From Pyrus communis (taxonomy: Eukaryota > Streptophyta > Magnoliopsida > Rosales > Rosaceae), in assembly GCF_963583255.1 (NCBI RefSeq), contig NC_084817.1, positions 3,759,043-3,823,042 of the forward strand: a stretch of 64,000 bases of DNA, read 5' to 3'. The notes below the pieces were generated by a model. The model did no database searches. It had not been told where the DNA came from and saw only the letters and a list, made by a program, of their open reading frames with translations. Within the stretch, counting starts at the first letter, position 1. Every line of letters begins with the position of its first letter. Both the position numbers and the translations under genes were made by a program. Below are positions 23,572 through 34,907 of the stretch, in pieces.

Positions 23572-23745
23572 CTAGGGGCTGGTTAGGCATTATTGAGGTT
23601 ATTTTAAAAAGTTAGGGCTAAAATTGTGTTTGGTAAATGAAAAAAAAAAAAAAAATTTTGTCAAAATTATAGGTACAAAATAGTAGAAAGCAGAGGCAAC
23701 TCTACCCTTCCCTTTTTTCACACAGCAACCCCAAACTAATGATTT
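23572..23745. mobile_element. small hAT-like MITE, fuller copy in B
   Basis: Counterpart of 7770-7912. The left end is GGGGCTGGTTAGGCATTATT. The right end is CACACAGCAACCCCAAACTA. It retains internal sequence missing from A, including a poly-A tract near 23640. Confidence 0.5.
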
Positions 23746-26413
23746 AACTTGCTAAAGCTACCGTTGTTAATAAAAAAAAATGTTACTTGCATGAAATCAT
23801 ATCGATAACAAACAGATTAACATGCATCATATATATAACAACTTAGAACTTTTACCTCAACTCATCCAAAAAAAAAGCTTTCACCTTTAATGTTCTACTT
23901 TGCTATTATTTTCTTTCTTAAACTTCATTTTTTTTTTCTTTTAATACAAACAATATTTTTCTTTAAATTAGTTCAATTTGGGGTGAGATTTTAAACTCAA
24001 ATACATAGGGAAGCACATTTTTATCTAGCCAATATAATTACACTCACAATGTTACATAATTCAAAACTTAAGGAAATAATTCAAGTACATCTTCAACTCC
24101 ATCATTTGCAGAGACGACCTCTCCCTCATTCTCTCTCATGACAACTGATGGTATGTCACTTATTTTCTTGACTCCCCCATAATTCGAATCTTATGTATCT
24201 TTATCTTTTTAGGGAGTCAAGGATATGCCCACCAAAATTAATGTTTGGTGGCCATGTAAGCATACTTACCTTTTCCTTACAGAGGAAGGAGGTGCTACTA
24301 AGCCCATCGTATTTGTGTGTATATTGGGCTTGAATTTGATAGTTGTTGAAGAACAAAACATAGCTACTGGGTCCTAATTAGGAAACTGGGCTGAAGAGAA
24401 GTGCAAGGTGAAAGCCTCTTTTTCCAGTCGTGCAAATGAGTTGATTTCCTGATTAGTTGTTTCTGGCCCAAATGTTCCTACAACTATTTTTTGTTTTGCT
24501 TTAAGGTAACAGTAGTGTGATACAACGATATTCTGACAGGGCTTGTACTACCACATGAGACCTTTTACTTTTAACTAGAGAAGATAATCACTACACTATA
24601 TACTAGTATCTGTCAAAAAAAAGAATTGATAAACCTAAATGTGACATATTAGGTAGTTCCCCGTCTGAGATGACAAAAACCTTTTGTTATAAGTGGAAAT
24701 TCTCAATAAGAATGATACTTATTAGAATTAGGTACCCGATTTTATGTCAGGTTAGTTGCAAAATATCTCGTTTGTTGAACCTCTCACTCGTAGTGTTGTG
24801 CAAGTCATTGGATGCAAATTGTGCGACCAATCAATAGGGTTAATAGGGGGCGATTGGCCGAGTATATGAAATGTTAACTTAGTATTAGAGCGAGTTGATT
24901 GATCAATTGGGCCAACTAGGTCTACCTTGTCTTGCCAAAATTACCTTTTTTTTTTTTTTTTTTTTTAGTTACCTTGTTTAATGCTGTGTTTTGCTTTCAT
25001 TCTTTAAGATCGATGTGAAAGTAGTTACACGTGTGGCCCATAATGAAATGGTTCCACATTAAGGGGCGAGGTAGAACACAAGAATCTCGTATAGGAAAAT
25101 TGAAAGCCTTAAATGTGGGCTAATTCATGTGGTTCCACTTCAAATATCATCAAGTTCTTTTGTGATAGAATTTCACGTCTACTGTGTTGTGCATGTATGT
25201 AAGATGCAAGTTGAGAAGCAATGCGTGTTGACTAAGATTATATTCCACTTAATGGATCCTGACTAATACCATTATACTCTACTCATTATCGCTTAAACTA
25301 GGACTAAATATAATTAGGTATCACACTCTCTATCGCCCTTGTGAATAGAAACTAAGACTCGGTGCCGTTGTACTAGTAGCAGTATGTGATAAACATCTAA
25401 ACTGCCTTTGATTTATATCGCCAGTCTTCCTATCGAAAAGAAAAGATGAAGTGGACTCGGGAGAGAAACAGATTCAGAGGCCTTCATGTTATCATGTTCT
25501 TCTCACACGCAGTCCTCGATGTAATATGCCAAAATAGACAAATGCAGTTAACAAAAGAACGAGAAAATGCAATACATGCAGCTTTTATTTCTGTTGCACA
25601 GTTCATATTCGTTGTGGATCAGATAAGCGATCAAGGCATATATGCCACCGGCCGCCTCACTTATCGACCAATGCATGTATATTGCTGGGGTAGGGAGCAC
25701 GTGATCATGCACATACCTCTCTGATTCAGTTCACTGTTCACATGGTTTCCTTGTTGGCAGAAATCTCCACTGGCAAATCCATTGATCAAGGATATTGTGG
25801 CTTATACGGTCGAGATTTTTTTAAGTACCGGATATTTAAAAAAAAAGGGCATTTCACATGTCATAATAAAAGTGGATGAAATAACATATTTATTTGTATT
25901 CCTCCACTTATTTGATGATACATAGAATAACCGCTTAAATATCAGACATTTTGAAAATTTCTCCTTAAACTGCTAGGAAATTAATTAATTTACGCTACTT
26001 GTAATTATTGTTATAATATAGTAGAAGTGTGAGATCGATAATACTTATGACTTATGGGATAAGTGAATAAGTGCAATATTTTCTTATGGGTAGTGGTATT
26101 CAGACATTTATTTTTACTTCTTACACACCTCTGATAATTTTCAACCGTTAGATCAAATGAAATGAAGAAGATCAGTGACTAAAAATTAGTAAAGCTGTGA
26201 GAGGTAAAAATAAGTATGTGAATTACATTTTTCTTCTTTTATTTTATTTATTTATCTTCATTAAAGTAAGTCTTCTCTATATAGAGCATCATATTTCCTT
26301 GAATTGATTTGTTGGATTGGTAGATAGATGTTTGTCACTCAACTTTGAATGGAATGGATGGGACATCGTCGGGCCAGAATTAGCTTGAATTCAAATACGG
26401 CAGCACCAACAAA

Positions 26414-26610
26414 GGAACCGGATCCCCTCCGGATCCAATAAAACTAAGCTTATTGAGCAGACGATCCATGCAATTAAAATTTAATCCAATTGTTACAAAC
26501 GGGAAACCTTATAAAATTATAATAATTATAATCGTTAGATCAAATTTCAACAGTTCAGATCACCTGCTCAGCATGCTCAGTATATATGGATCCGGAGGGG
26601 ATCCGGTTCC
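26414..26610. mobile_element. MITE with palindromic GGATCC-rich ends, copy B only
   Basis: A 197-bp unit with near-perfect terminal inverted repeats: GGAACCGGATCCCCTCCGGA at the left, and TCCGGAGGGGATCCGGTTCC at the right. It is flanked by an 8-bp duplication CCAACAAA (26406-26413 and 26611-26618). Copy A near 10578 has the empty site with a single CCAACAAA. No coding capacity. The 8-bp duplication fits a hAT-type mobiliser. Confidence 0.93.
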
Positions 26611-27695
26611 CCAACAAAAAGCAAGTGTTTCTGTGTTTTTCTTCCTTACACAACTAATAAAGCCAAAAGTTGAGTTATCAGTGGGTTGAAAATCCACCCC
26701 GACCACACATTATTGACACGTACCAATGGACCACAAAGATTCTCATATAATCCAACACAATCTAACTAAATTGATTGATCGCAGAACACTAATAGCCAGC
26801 ATGCTCGCTCAATTGATTCTCAGATCATATGCACCCTTGTAATGAGCTTTAATAAAGCCATTACTAGAAGGCATGTTACGCATATATAAAGTTAGGGAGT
26901 TTCTACATATGAACAATATTCTAAACTAATTTATTTAAATTATACATAACAGAATTCAAACTTAAGTGTAAATAATACATAAGGTTTTTAGTCATATTAA
27001 ACTCATGTATACATTGCTAGGCAGTTACTAGGATCACTCAAACTCACAAAATAATATTATTATATTTAAAAATGTATCTGTGTTTTATATATTCACATAC
27101 CTTAGGTTACCTGACATTATTCCTTGACATGTTATCAAAATACCAACATGTATTTATGTGATATGTTATCTAGTTTGATGACCCTAACATACATTATTGG
27201 ATCCCGTTGCATTCTGGTGCGAGTTTAATCCTCACCAATCTTCCACTTCATTAACATTTAACAATTTAACCTATTAATGCAACAGTTTGTTAAAATAAAA
27301 AAATACACATTATTGGAGCATAAAATTTGGTTGGTGGCCTTCGACCAACAAGTAGCTAGCTAAACCCTAGCATGCCACATGCATGTGGCATGCACCCTGA
27401 TAAAAGATCGAGATGAGCTCCTCACCCGTTTTGGTTGCTGCCGAAAGTGGAAAAGGATAAAATGAAAGCATGCTGCTGCTGGTCCAAAGGCTCCAAGGGT
27501 CTCTCGACTGCCATTAAGGTTACCGCTTACCACAAAAAAGTGTTCCATGGAGCATGGACCATGAAATCTATATATATATACCTCGATGGCAAGAGAAGAT
27601 GCTTTATCATCATGATTGGCAATGCAAGTAGTGACTTTTGGAATAATATTTTATTTCAGCTGGGGCTATTCAAACATGTATGCAATGTATGTAAG

Positions 27696-27878
27696 GAATG
27701 AGTATCCTCTTCCGATCTTCTATGTGAGGATCCAGGAGATCTTTTAATCATGTTCATTCATTGTACATCGTACGGTTAGAAATCATTTTAAATTTTTTAT
27801 TTAAAATTAAATATAAATAATACCTGATGAAAACTGATCGTACGATTTATGATGAACGGACACAAGGATCCTCATTCG
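27696..27878. mobile_element. GGATCCTC hairpin MITE, copy B only
   Basis: A 183-bp hairpin-like unit. The left end is GAATGAGTATCC. The right end reads GGATCCTCATTCG, reverse complement CGAATGAGGATCC. The inner arms CATTGTACATCGTACGGTTA and GATCGTACGATTTATGATGA are complementary. It has an 8-bp imperfect target duplication TATGTAAG/TATGGAAG. Copy A (TATCTAAG near 11893) is the empty site. Same family as 11553-11774. Confidence 0.85.
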
Positions 27879-28064
27879 TATGGAAGCACTTCCCTTATTT
27901 CCCACTCCCAAAAGGGTAACTCTTAGGCCATACAAAAGGCATTCCCACTTCCATAACGGGATATTTTTCTGACCCTACCACTCCCTGGTACTTGGTAAGC
28001 TACATAGCCAGCAATACATCATCGATTGACATGTGATATCGATTAAGATAGACTTGTAAATTAG

Positions 28065-28665
28065 TCGAATTTAGATTTTGTCAGCCTTAATCCATATGCA
28101 CATTCAGTTATAATAGGATTATCAAATTTGAATTTATTCAAATTATCATATTTGACTTGTCAATCTATATTTGATCCAAATTGAATCAGATCATTATAAG
28201 ATTTAATTTAAGAATTTTTTTTTTTAAATAACGTTATTATATTTGTCTATTATGCATTAGATAATCCGATAGTTTGAATGAGGTTACTTACAAAGTATAA
28301 TACCTAACAAATAATATAGAAATTCGACAAAAAAAAACAAATAATATAGAAAATAGATAATATGTTCTATTAAGTTGAATCAAATTATTATTGAATCATA
28401 TCAATCTTGATACATATCTTGACCCATTTATAATAGGATTACTGAAATATTGAATTGTAAGTCTCTATCCTTTTCTTCTTTTTTTTTTTTGAACCAACGA
28501 TATCATCTATACTAAGGAAGGGAGTGGGCAGGAATGAGCTTATCCTCACAATGGCTAACAATAATGTGGTTCAAATTTGCCTTTGATGAGGATCGGACCT
28601 AAGCAATATTATATCCTATCAATTATAATAAATTTGGATCATTCCGAATCAAAATTGAGTGTATT
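28065..28665. mobile_element. unclassified ~600-bp insertion in copy B
   Basis: Copy A reads straight from ACTTGTAAATG to AATGTATTGAC near 12085-12103. Copy B carries about 600 bp of AT-rich DNA between the matching flanks. I found no clear terminal repeats or target duplication, and no open frame of note. It is either a decayed transposon or the intact state, with a deletion in A. Confidence 0.5.
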
Positions 28666-30413
28666 GACAAGTTCAAACTAACACTCCAAAGAAATCACTA
28701 CACTCCTCTCTTATAAGAGCATAAGAGAAAGATGACATCTACAATCACTACACACTCTTATCTTGCAGTGATGCTGACAGCAATGTGTAGATAAAGCAAA
28801 TGGGTGTTAAATGTTGAGCCATTTCTTTGTTGTAGAAAGCACAAATCGATCAAGGAGTAAAAGTGAAATCATAGCTTTAAATTTTTTGGTAAAAAAATAA
28901 TGGTTGTACTTAATTTGATTAATATTTGTTCAAAATCGTATTGGAGTCCTTTGAGGACCTGAGATGCCATCTTGGAGTGATTGAATCTTTAAACATCTTG
29001 GAATTGTCTAGTCAAAGTTTCAGTATATCTGGGTTTTTATACTTTTAATTTTTAGGGTTTCAAGGTTAGTCCTCCGATTGCTCGTAAAATCCCTCCAAAG
29101 AAAGGAAAAGTTTCCCAACTCACTTGAAAAGTGTAATCTTGTTATTGCTCTGTCGAGGATGACCTATCTAGTTTGTTAGCAGGATGGGGAAGAAGAAACG
29201 AGAAAGCTTTTCCGTGAAACAGAACTCACGGCCATGAGTTTGTTCTTAATCGGGTGTACTTTAAGATAAGTTATTAAGAATTTCAACCCATTAGATTAAT
29301 CCGACGATTGCAATAAATGTGTCCCTGACATCTCTCCAGAAACGATCCTTAGTTGAGCATGACTGCATTTCAAGAAGCACCAAAATCTCTTGAATCTAGT
29401 TTTACTCTGCTAGATTATCACGATTTAATCTAAATGGGTTGCATTAACTTTCAGTTACGTATACAAATTTTACTTTATGCAAGTATCAAATCTAATCACA
29501 TACTATATATTTCATTAGGGAATGTAACAAAGGCATGACGTCCCACAAACCACGCATTTTTGCACTGATTGGTCGCTTAGAGAGACTTGTGACATTGCCC
29601 TTGTCTTTGATATATTCCTTCTTTTGCATTTTCTTAGTTAATTATTATTCCAACAATAAAAATGAATCAATTATTATAAAGCATATATACTTTAAACTGC
29701 TTTAGCGCCGATTTTTTATCTTCTTCTTTTTTCTTTTTTTTTTTTCTTTTTTTGTTCTTTTTTTGCGCCGGCTTGTGTATAGTATGATCAAGAACAATGG
29801 ATCTGTTGACCTGTCATTGGCCAATTTGTGCGAAAGCAATTCTTCTTGTTCTTTTTCTTTTTCCAAAGGACTAGCCCTGCCACATTGCTTTGTTAATTTG
29901 AGCTTAATTGTGATTTGCCCTTAATTAGTTTATGATTTGATTAAGGAAGCATGGTACTTTTGCATGTTCGACTTTGCAGATATATTTGTACCCCCGTGTT
30001 TTGTTTGTGTCATGGATATTCAAGGCATTGTGCCCATTTCGGCCAATCCAGCTAGCAAATGGGGATACTGCTGATATCTGCATATGATTTCAATGACAAC
30101 AATGATTTAAGTATCATGTTTTAGTTACTAAAGATCGTAACAGCTTCACTTTTTCATTTCCTAAGTTTCGTTCTTTTGCATATCCTATGTGTTCATTGGG
30201 TTTCTTATGGAGAAAGTGCCACATTTTGTATTAATTTATGCATGTGAATATAGGAACCACTCACGCATGCATGGACTATTATCCTTGGCTCTCATTCTTC
30301 ACATTTATAGACAGCAAAAAATCACTCACTCACATGAACGACTAAGACTAAAATTCACTCATTCACATGAACAGCTAATCACTCACACTATATTATTGGT
30401 GCAAATCTATATT

Positions 30414-31115
30414 TAATGGCATAGCCACCCACAAGGCTAAGGTGAGCTATAGCCCAGGGAGGTTTTCTGTAAGGGTAGTGCTATCCATGCACACATTTTT
30501 ACTTCTTACACACCTTTCTGAATTGAAGATGATCACTGATAAAATATTAATAAGATTGTGTTGGAAGTAAAAATGGGTTTGTTAATATATCTATTCTTTT
30601 GTAAACTCATGCTTATATCCTACTCAATTTCAAGACATTATTATTTAATGTATATTTAGTAGAGGATAAGTAGTAAATAATACATCTTAGACTAAAAATT
30701 ATAAATTAGTTCTGTCTCCAGTCCCCCTTTATCCTATTCTTTAGACCATTTACCCTATGTAATTTAGCCTCTATGCGTCTTACTCAAGAAACGAAAAATA
30801 ATTTCTTTAAATCCACAATTAAATCTCTATCTCTGCAATTCCTTACCTTCTGTTGTAATTTTCCAATGAATGTCACATTTGGTACGTTCTTAATCTCTTT
30901 ATTTACTTATTCTTGATTTAATTAGTAGGTTAATTATTTATATGGTCCTTGAATTTATGGGTTAGGGTTATGAATTTGAGAATAGTTTATATTATATTGT
31001 TGTTCTTTTATATTGATTATTATATAATTTTATATAAGCAAAAAAATAAATTTATGATTTTATGGTACTATTTTCAGCTAGCCCACCCAAGAAAAAAATC
31101 TTAGCTCCGCCCTTG
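30414..31115. mobile_element. non-autonomous hAT-like element, copy B only
   Basis: 702 bp flanked by a perfect 8-bp target duplication TCTATATT (30406-30413 and 31116-31123). Copy A near 13822 has one TCTATATT followed directly by GACTCTAA. Short imperfect terminal inverted repeats are TAATGGCATAGC and, from the right, CAAGGGCGGAGC. Subterminal GCTATAGCCCAG and TAGCCCACCC repeat a shared motif. No transposase frame. The 8-bp duplication and short ends fit the hAT superfamily. Confidence 0.85.
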
Positions 31116-31583
31116 TCTATATTAACTCTAAAAGAAGTCCATACGCTGTCATCACACAATACAATTTATTCTAATAAACTCTTAAAATGTATGCATAAAT
31201 TTGGTGCTAGGTTGGGACACAAAACAACATGTCCAAATTAAGTCCATAAACATATTATTTAATACGGAGGAAAAGAGACCTCGTCCTTGAAAGGAAGGGA
31301 TTGTCACATATCAAAATAAAGGAGAGGAGGAAAGGTCTGGAAGATTTATAATTACTAGATGCATCGGTGACAGTTACTGGATAAGTGTAGTGGTTGGGGT
31401 TTGAACATTAGAGATGGGAAGCGATAAAGTTCTAGACGACTTTATTTTTCCTTTCTCTTCGATCTGTGATTAAAAATTAAAATGGCATTAAAATAATGGA
31501 CGATGACCAATAGAAGATAAACCCAGATTTATTCCATAAGCGATGCAACTCCTGTTACTCCTCTCTTTTCTCTTTTTTCCTTC

Positions 31584-31591
31584 TATATAAA
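31584..31591 (+). promoter_or_regulatory. TATA box of MIR156 copy B
   Basis: TATATAAA in CTATATAAAGCCCCAATAGG, at the position equivalent to 14599 in copy A, about 350 bp before the mature miRNA. The promoter-proximal sequence is nearly the same in both copies, so both could be expressed. Confidence 0.7.
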
Positions 31592-31845
31592 GCCCCAATA
31601 GGCCTTGCAATTTCTCATATCAAAGCAAAGCAAAGCAAAACAAGGGTAAGATATTAGGGTTCCCTCGACGGTGAGGAACCGAGGATGAGTAGAGTGATAG
31701 ATTGGGGTTCCCTTCCCGGTGAGGTCGAGTAGAGCGATCCTAGAGATTAGGGTTTGAAACCCTCCATAAAAATAAAAATAAAAAGTGTTCCAATCTCAGA
31801 GAAAATTTGGGGGTTTGGGGATAAACAGCTAGGGTTTTTTGGAGG

Positions 31846-31846
<1 letters not shown>

Positions 31847-31888
<42 letters not shown>
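31847..31888 (+). repeat. (CT)21 microsatellite upstream of MIR156 copy B
   Basis: An uninterrupted 42-bp CT run within the predicted pri-miRNA, twice the length of the copy-A tract. A useful marker to tell the two loci apart. Confidence 0.9.
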
Positions 31889-31890
<2 letters not shown>

Positions 31891-31925
31891 GTGCTGCAAT
31901 ATTGAAGAGAAGGTTTTAAAGGGTA

Positions 31926-32025
31926 AAGGGCGGTGACAGAAGAGAGTGAGCACACATGGTACTTTCTTGCATGCTGGGTTCATGCTCGAAGCTTTGCGTG
32001 CTCACTCTCTATCTGTCACACCCAC
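31926..32025 (+). ncRNA. MIR156: MIR156 precursor hairpin, copy B
   Basis: TGACAGAAGAGAGTGAGCAC at 31934-31953 is identical to canonical plant miR156 and to copy A. The 3' arm GTGCTCACTCTCTATCTGTC (about 31999-32018) pairs perfectly except for one bulged A. Compared with copy A, the star arm has C where A has T (G:C in place of G:U) and CTGTCAC where A has CTGTCGC (U:A in place of U:G at the 5' base of the miRNA). The loop differs at two visible sites (GGTACTTT/GGTATTTT, GGGTTC/GGGTCC). It also has its own TATA box and a 66-bp candidate intron downstream. Targets are SPL mRNAs by family knowledge. Confidence 0.95.
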
Positions 32026-32588
32026 CTATCTCTCTCTCACTCTCTGAAGCATGTTTGTTTTGTATATTTGCGTTTACAATTTTTCATGAATTTTCTGCTT
32101 ATAAATTTGCTCCCAGAAAATAACTACTGATCTGACGGAGTCTATGGGGGGTCTAGACTGGATCATTAATTGCATCATGTTGTCGTGGTTACAGAGACTT
32201 ATCGATTTCGACATGTCGGTCTCAAACTATGTAGGGATTGGGGATTAGGGTTTCTTAGGGTTTTTATTTTTATTTTTTATTTATTGCTATCGAAATCCCT
32301 TTTTATTAGGCATTGAATTGGTTGCTGACTTCAAGGCCGTATTCAGAAGCAAAGAAAAATTATCATCGTTTGGTAGGCAGGTGAATTTTGGTCTCTCTTG
32401 CCATAATTGGTACAATACCATAAGGTTGAAAGCTGAAAATTTATCTTTATGGACACAAAAGCTCTGAAGTCAGATCTGACTTTCATTAACGAATTATGAA
32501 CTGTATTCATCGTATCAGGCTTCCTTACATGGGTCAGAACAGTCGAGATACGACATCGATATGTCATATAAACCCTCAGATCTATGAG

Positions 32589-32654
32589 GTAAGTTTTATT
32601 TTTATCTTTATTTTTTTATTATTTTTTTATTTTTTATTTTTTATCTTGATGCAG
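32589..32654 (+). other. candidate intron in pri-MIR156 copy B
   Basis: GTAAGT...CTTGATGCAG, 66 bp, T-rich, with the same borders as the 35-bp version in copy A. The size is near the lower limit for plant introns. Confidence 0.4.
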
Positions 32655-33406
32655 TAAATATTGCAATGGTAGCGCTTTTTGGCCTAATTTGCAGCTAAAT
32701 CTGGAAAATCCTGGTGAAGTGGAGTTCCTTGGGAGAAGAATTTCCGTACTATACATATTGGTTGCCATGATAAGGTGTATATGTGTCCGTCTTTCGTTGG
32801 CGTAACTTCTACCATCAGGTTGTTGATCGTGAAGAACCCCTTCAGCATGTAGCCCTTTCTTCCTTGGGGCAGATCTTGTAGCTTGAAACCATAGCTGTTC
32901 TTGCAAACAGGCACTGGTGATTTGAAAACCTAGCAGTTTCTAAGATTTATGTAATGCTATTGTGACAAATTAACTGTATTTATTGGAAACATATTCAATA
33001 TTTCATTTATCCCAGACTGTTTTTGAAGTTTTATTCCACTGATTATGTTGATTAACATCTGGAAAGATAATTTATGTAAAATAAAAACTCGAAGAAAATA
33101 ATAAGACCCTTTCTGATTGATCCACGGATTTTCCAATGGAGATCGATACTAATATAACTAATTATCGATGATTTTATCTCATTATTGGATTTATTTGATT
33201 GATTGATTCGTAGTGTAAGTGATTTTGTTCTAGCAAATAAGTAAAATACTGGTGATTGATTCGTAGTGTTTATTTCTCCGGTTTAGTGTTATTTCTATTT
33301 ATTTGTAGATAAGAGCCTAATTTTACCTCGCATTCATTCATGTTCAAATGAGAATTCTATGTTTGATTTCTTGATGTTTTATGTTTATTACAACATAAAC
33401 TCCCTT

Positions 33407-34026
33407 AAGGGGAAACTTGATATAGGTCCAATTTTTTGAGCCAATAGTAGGAATAGTCCAATTTATTAAAATAAGTCCAATTCTTTAAATCTTATTATTT
33501 TATTATCAATAATTATCTCTTAAATGATAAGATTTATTATAAAAATCAAATTTCTTCCTAATTATCTCTTTGATTATTATTATTTTTTTTTTGTTCTTTC
33601 TTGTTCTTTATCCCTTTTTAAACCCCATTTATAGATTTTATTTTTTATTTTTATAATCAACCTATATCACAGGTTAATTATATTTATCTACCTATATGAT
33701 AGATTCTTTTTTATAATCAAGTAAGATTCATATGTCTGGCTTGTAGATATATTATGTTTTTTTTCTACCTATATGATAGATTCTTTTTTATAGGGTAGAA
33801 TGGTTTGCAGATAGATTTATGTCAATGTATTTTTTTATTTTTTTTAATAAGATATTAATTATATTTTTTGGGGTTGAAAATTCATAATATTAGAAGATTT
33901 TAATTGATTTTTAATATTTTTAGAAAATATAAAATGAGCATCAAAAAAATAAATACATATAATTAGGTAATTGGAGTCACTCCTAAAAATCATTTATGTT
34001 TTTGGACCTGGATCTAAAAGCCCCTT
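33407..34026. mobile_element. possible MITE with AAGGGG...CCCCTT ends, copy B
   Basis: About 620 bp that differ completely from copy A at this place. The left end AAGGGGAAACTTGATATAGG continues with TCCAA. The right end, reverse-complemented, reads AAGGGGCTTTTAGATCCAGG then TCCAA, an imperfect inverted repeat. The interior is very AT-rich with repeated ACCTATATGATAGATTC motifs. The target duplication is unclear, and copy A has its own unrelated 400 bp here. Confidence 0.45.
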
Positions 34027-34387
34027 GTGGCACCAAGAAATGCATTTGATACTTCTATTCATTTGTATTTTAGGTAATAAATGGGAAGCAAACGTTTGTT
34101 CTTTGAAATCTGTTATTTATGTTCTTAGTCCTATTTTTGTGTATTTTATTATGAAAAGTGATATTTTTTATACAATGATATTAATGTCGAACTCGTCATT
34201 CACTAGTTTCGAACCTAACACTTCTCACTTACAAGTGATAAGGAACACTACCAAACTGTAGTACTAGGTGTAAAGTAAAGTTATAATTAGAGATCTATTG
34301 TTTCTGTTATATACTAGGTCCATTTATATGTGGATATTATCATGAAAAGTAAATATTTAAAATCTCACTATTTATCATAGATTGAAA

Positions 34388-34902
34388 AAGGAAAATTTTA
34401 TTTGAACCCATCTAACCTCTTTCTACACCCAACTTAAATTCTAAATGTGAATTATCTATTTTATCCTATTGCATAATTACCATGAAGTACAAGATGAAAT
34501 TAAGAATAAAACTAAAATTTATCAATAAACTCATACTCAATAATCAAGTTCTACCATCACACAATCTTTATCCTACATTCATTCTGACTAAATTCCTAAG
34601 AGCTACCATAAAACCCTACAATCACCTAATAATCAAATCCGGTTGCTTTTCGTTTCCTCTCTAGCTTCATGTTAACTCGATCAACAAGAGCAATAATTAC
34701 AAGCAATATCACCACAAGAAACAAAAGAGTCAGAAAGCTTTCAACACATCGAAATGTTTTCCATGTCATTACGAGTGCATGTTTAAAGTGTGAGTACTCT
34801 TCTCATTATTTGTTCAATTATGCTTCCAATTCAACTATGCATGCCTGTAAAAGCAGCATATATATATCACTCAAATGAAAATTAATGCCATTATCCTAAT
34901 TT
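34388..34902. mobile_element. unclassified ~515-bp insertion in copy B
   Basis: Copy A runs from GATTGAAAAAACAG to TTTTTAATAAAAG with only a few bases between (about 21945-21972). Copy B has about 515 bp here before the adjacent solo LTR. No recognised ends or coding content. Confidence 0.4.
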
Positions 34903-34907
34903 GTTTT

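Noticed and set aside
31747..31983. Arg/Glu-repeat and Leu/Ser-repeat frames
   Set aside because: They are translations of the CT/GA microsatellite upstream of MIR156 copy B.
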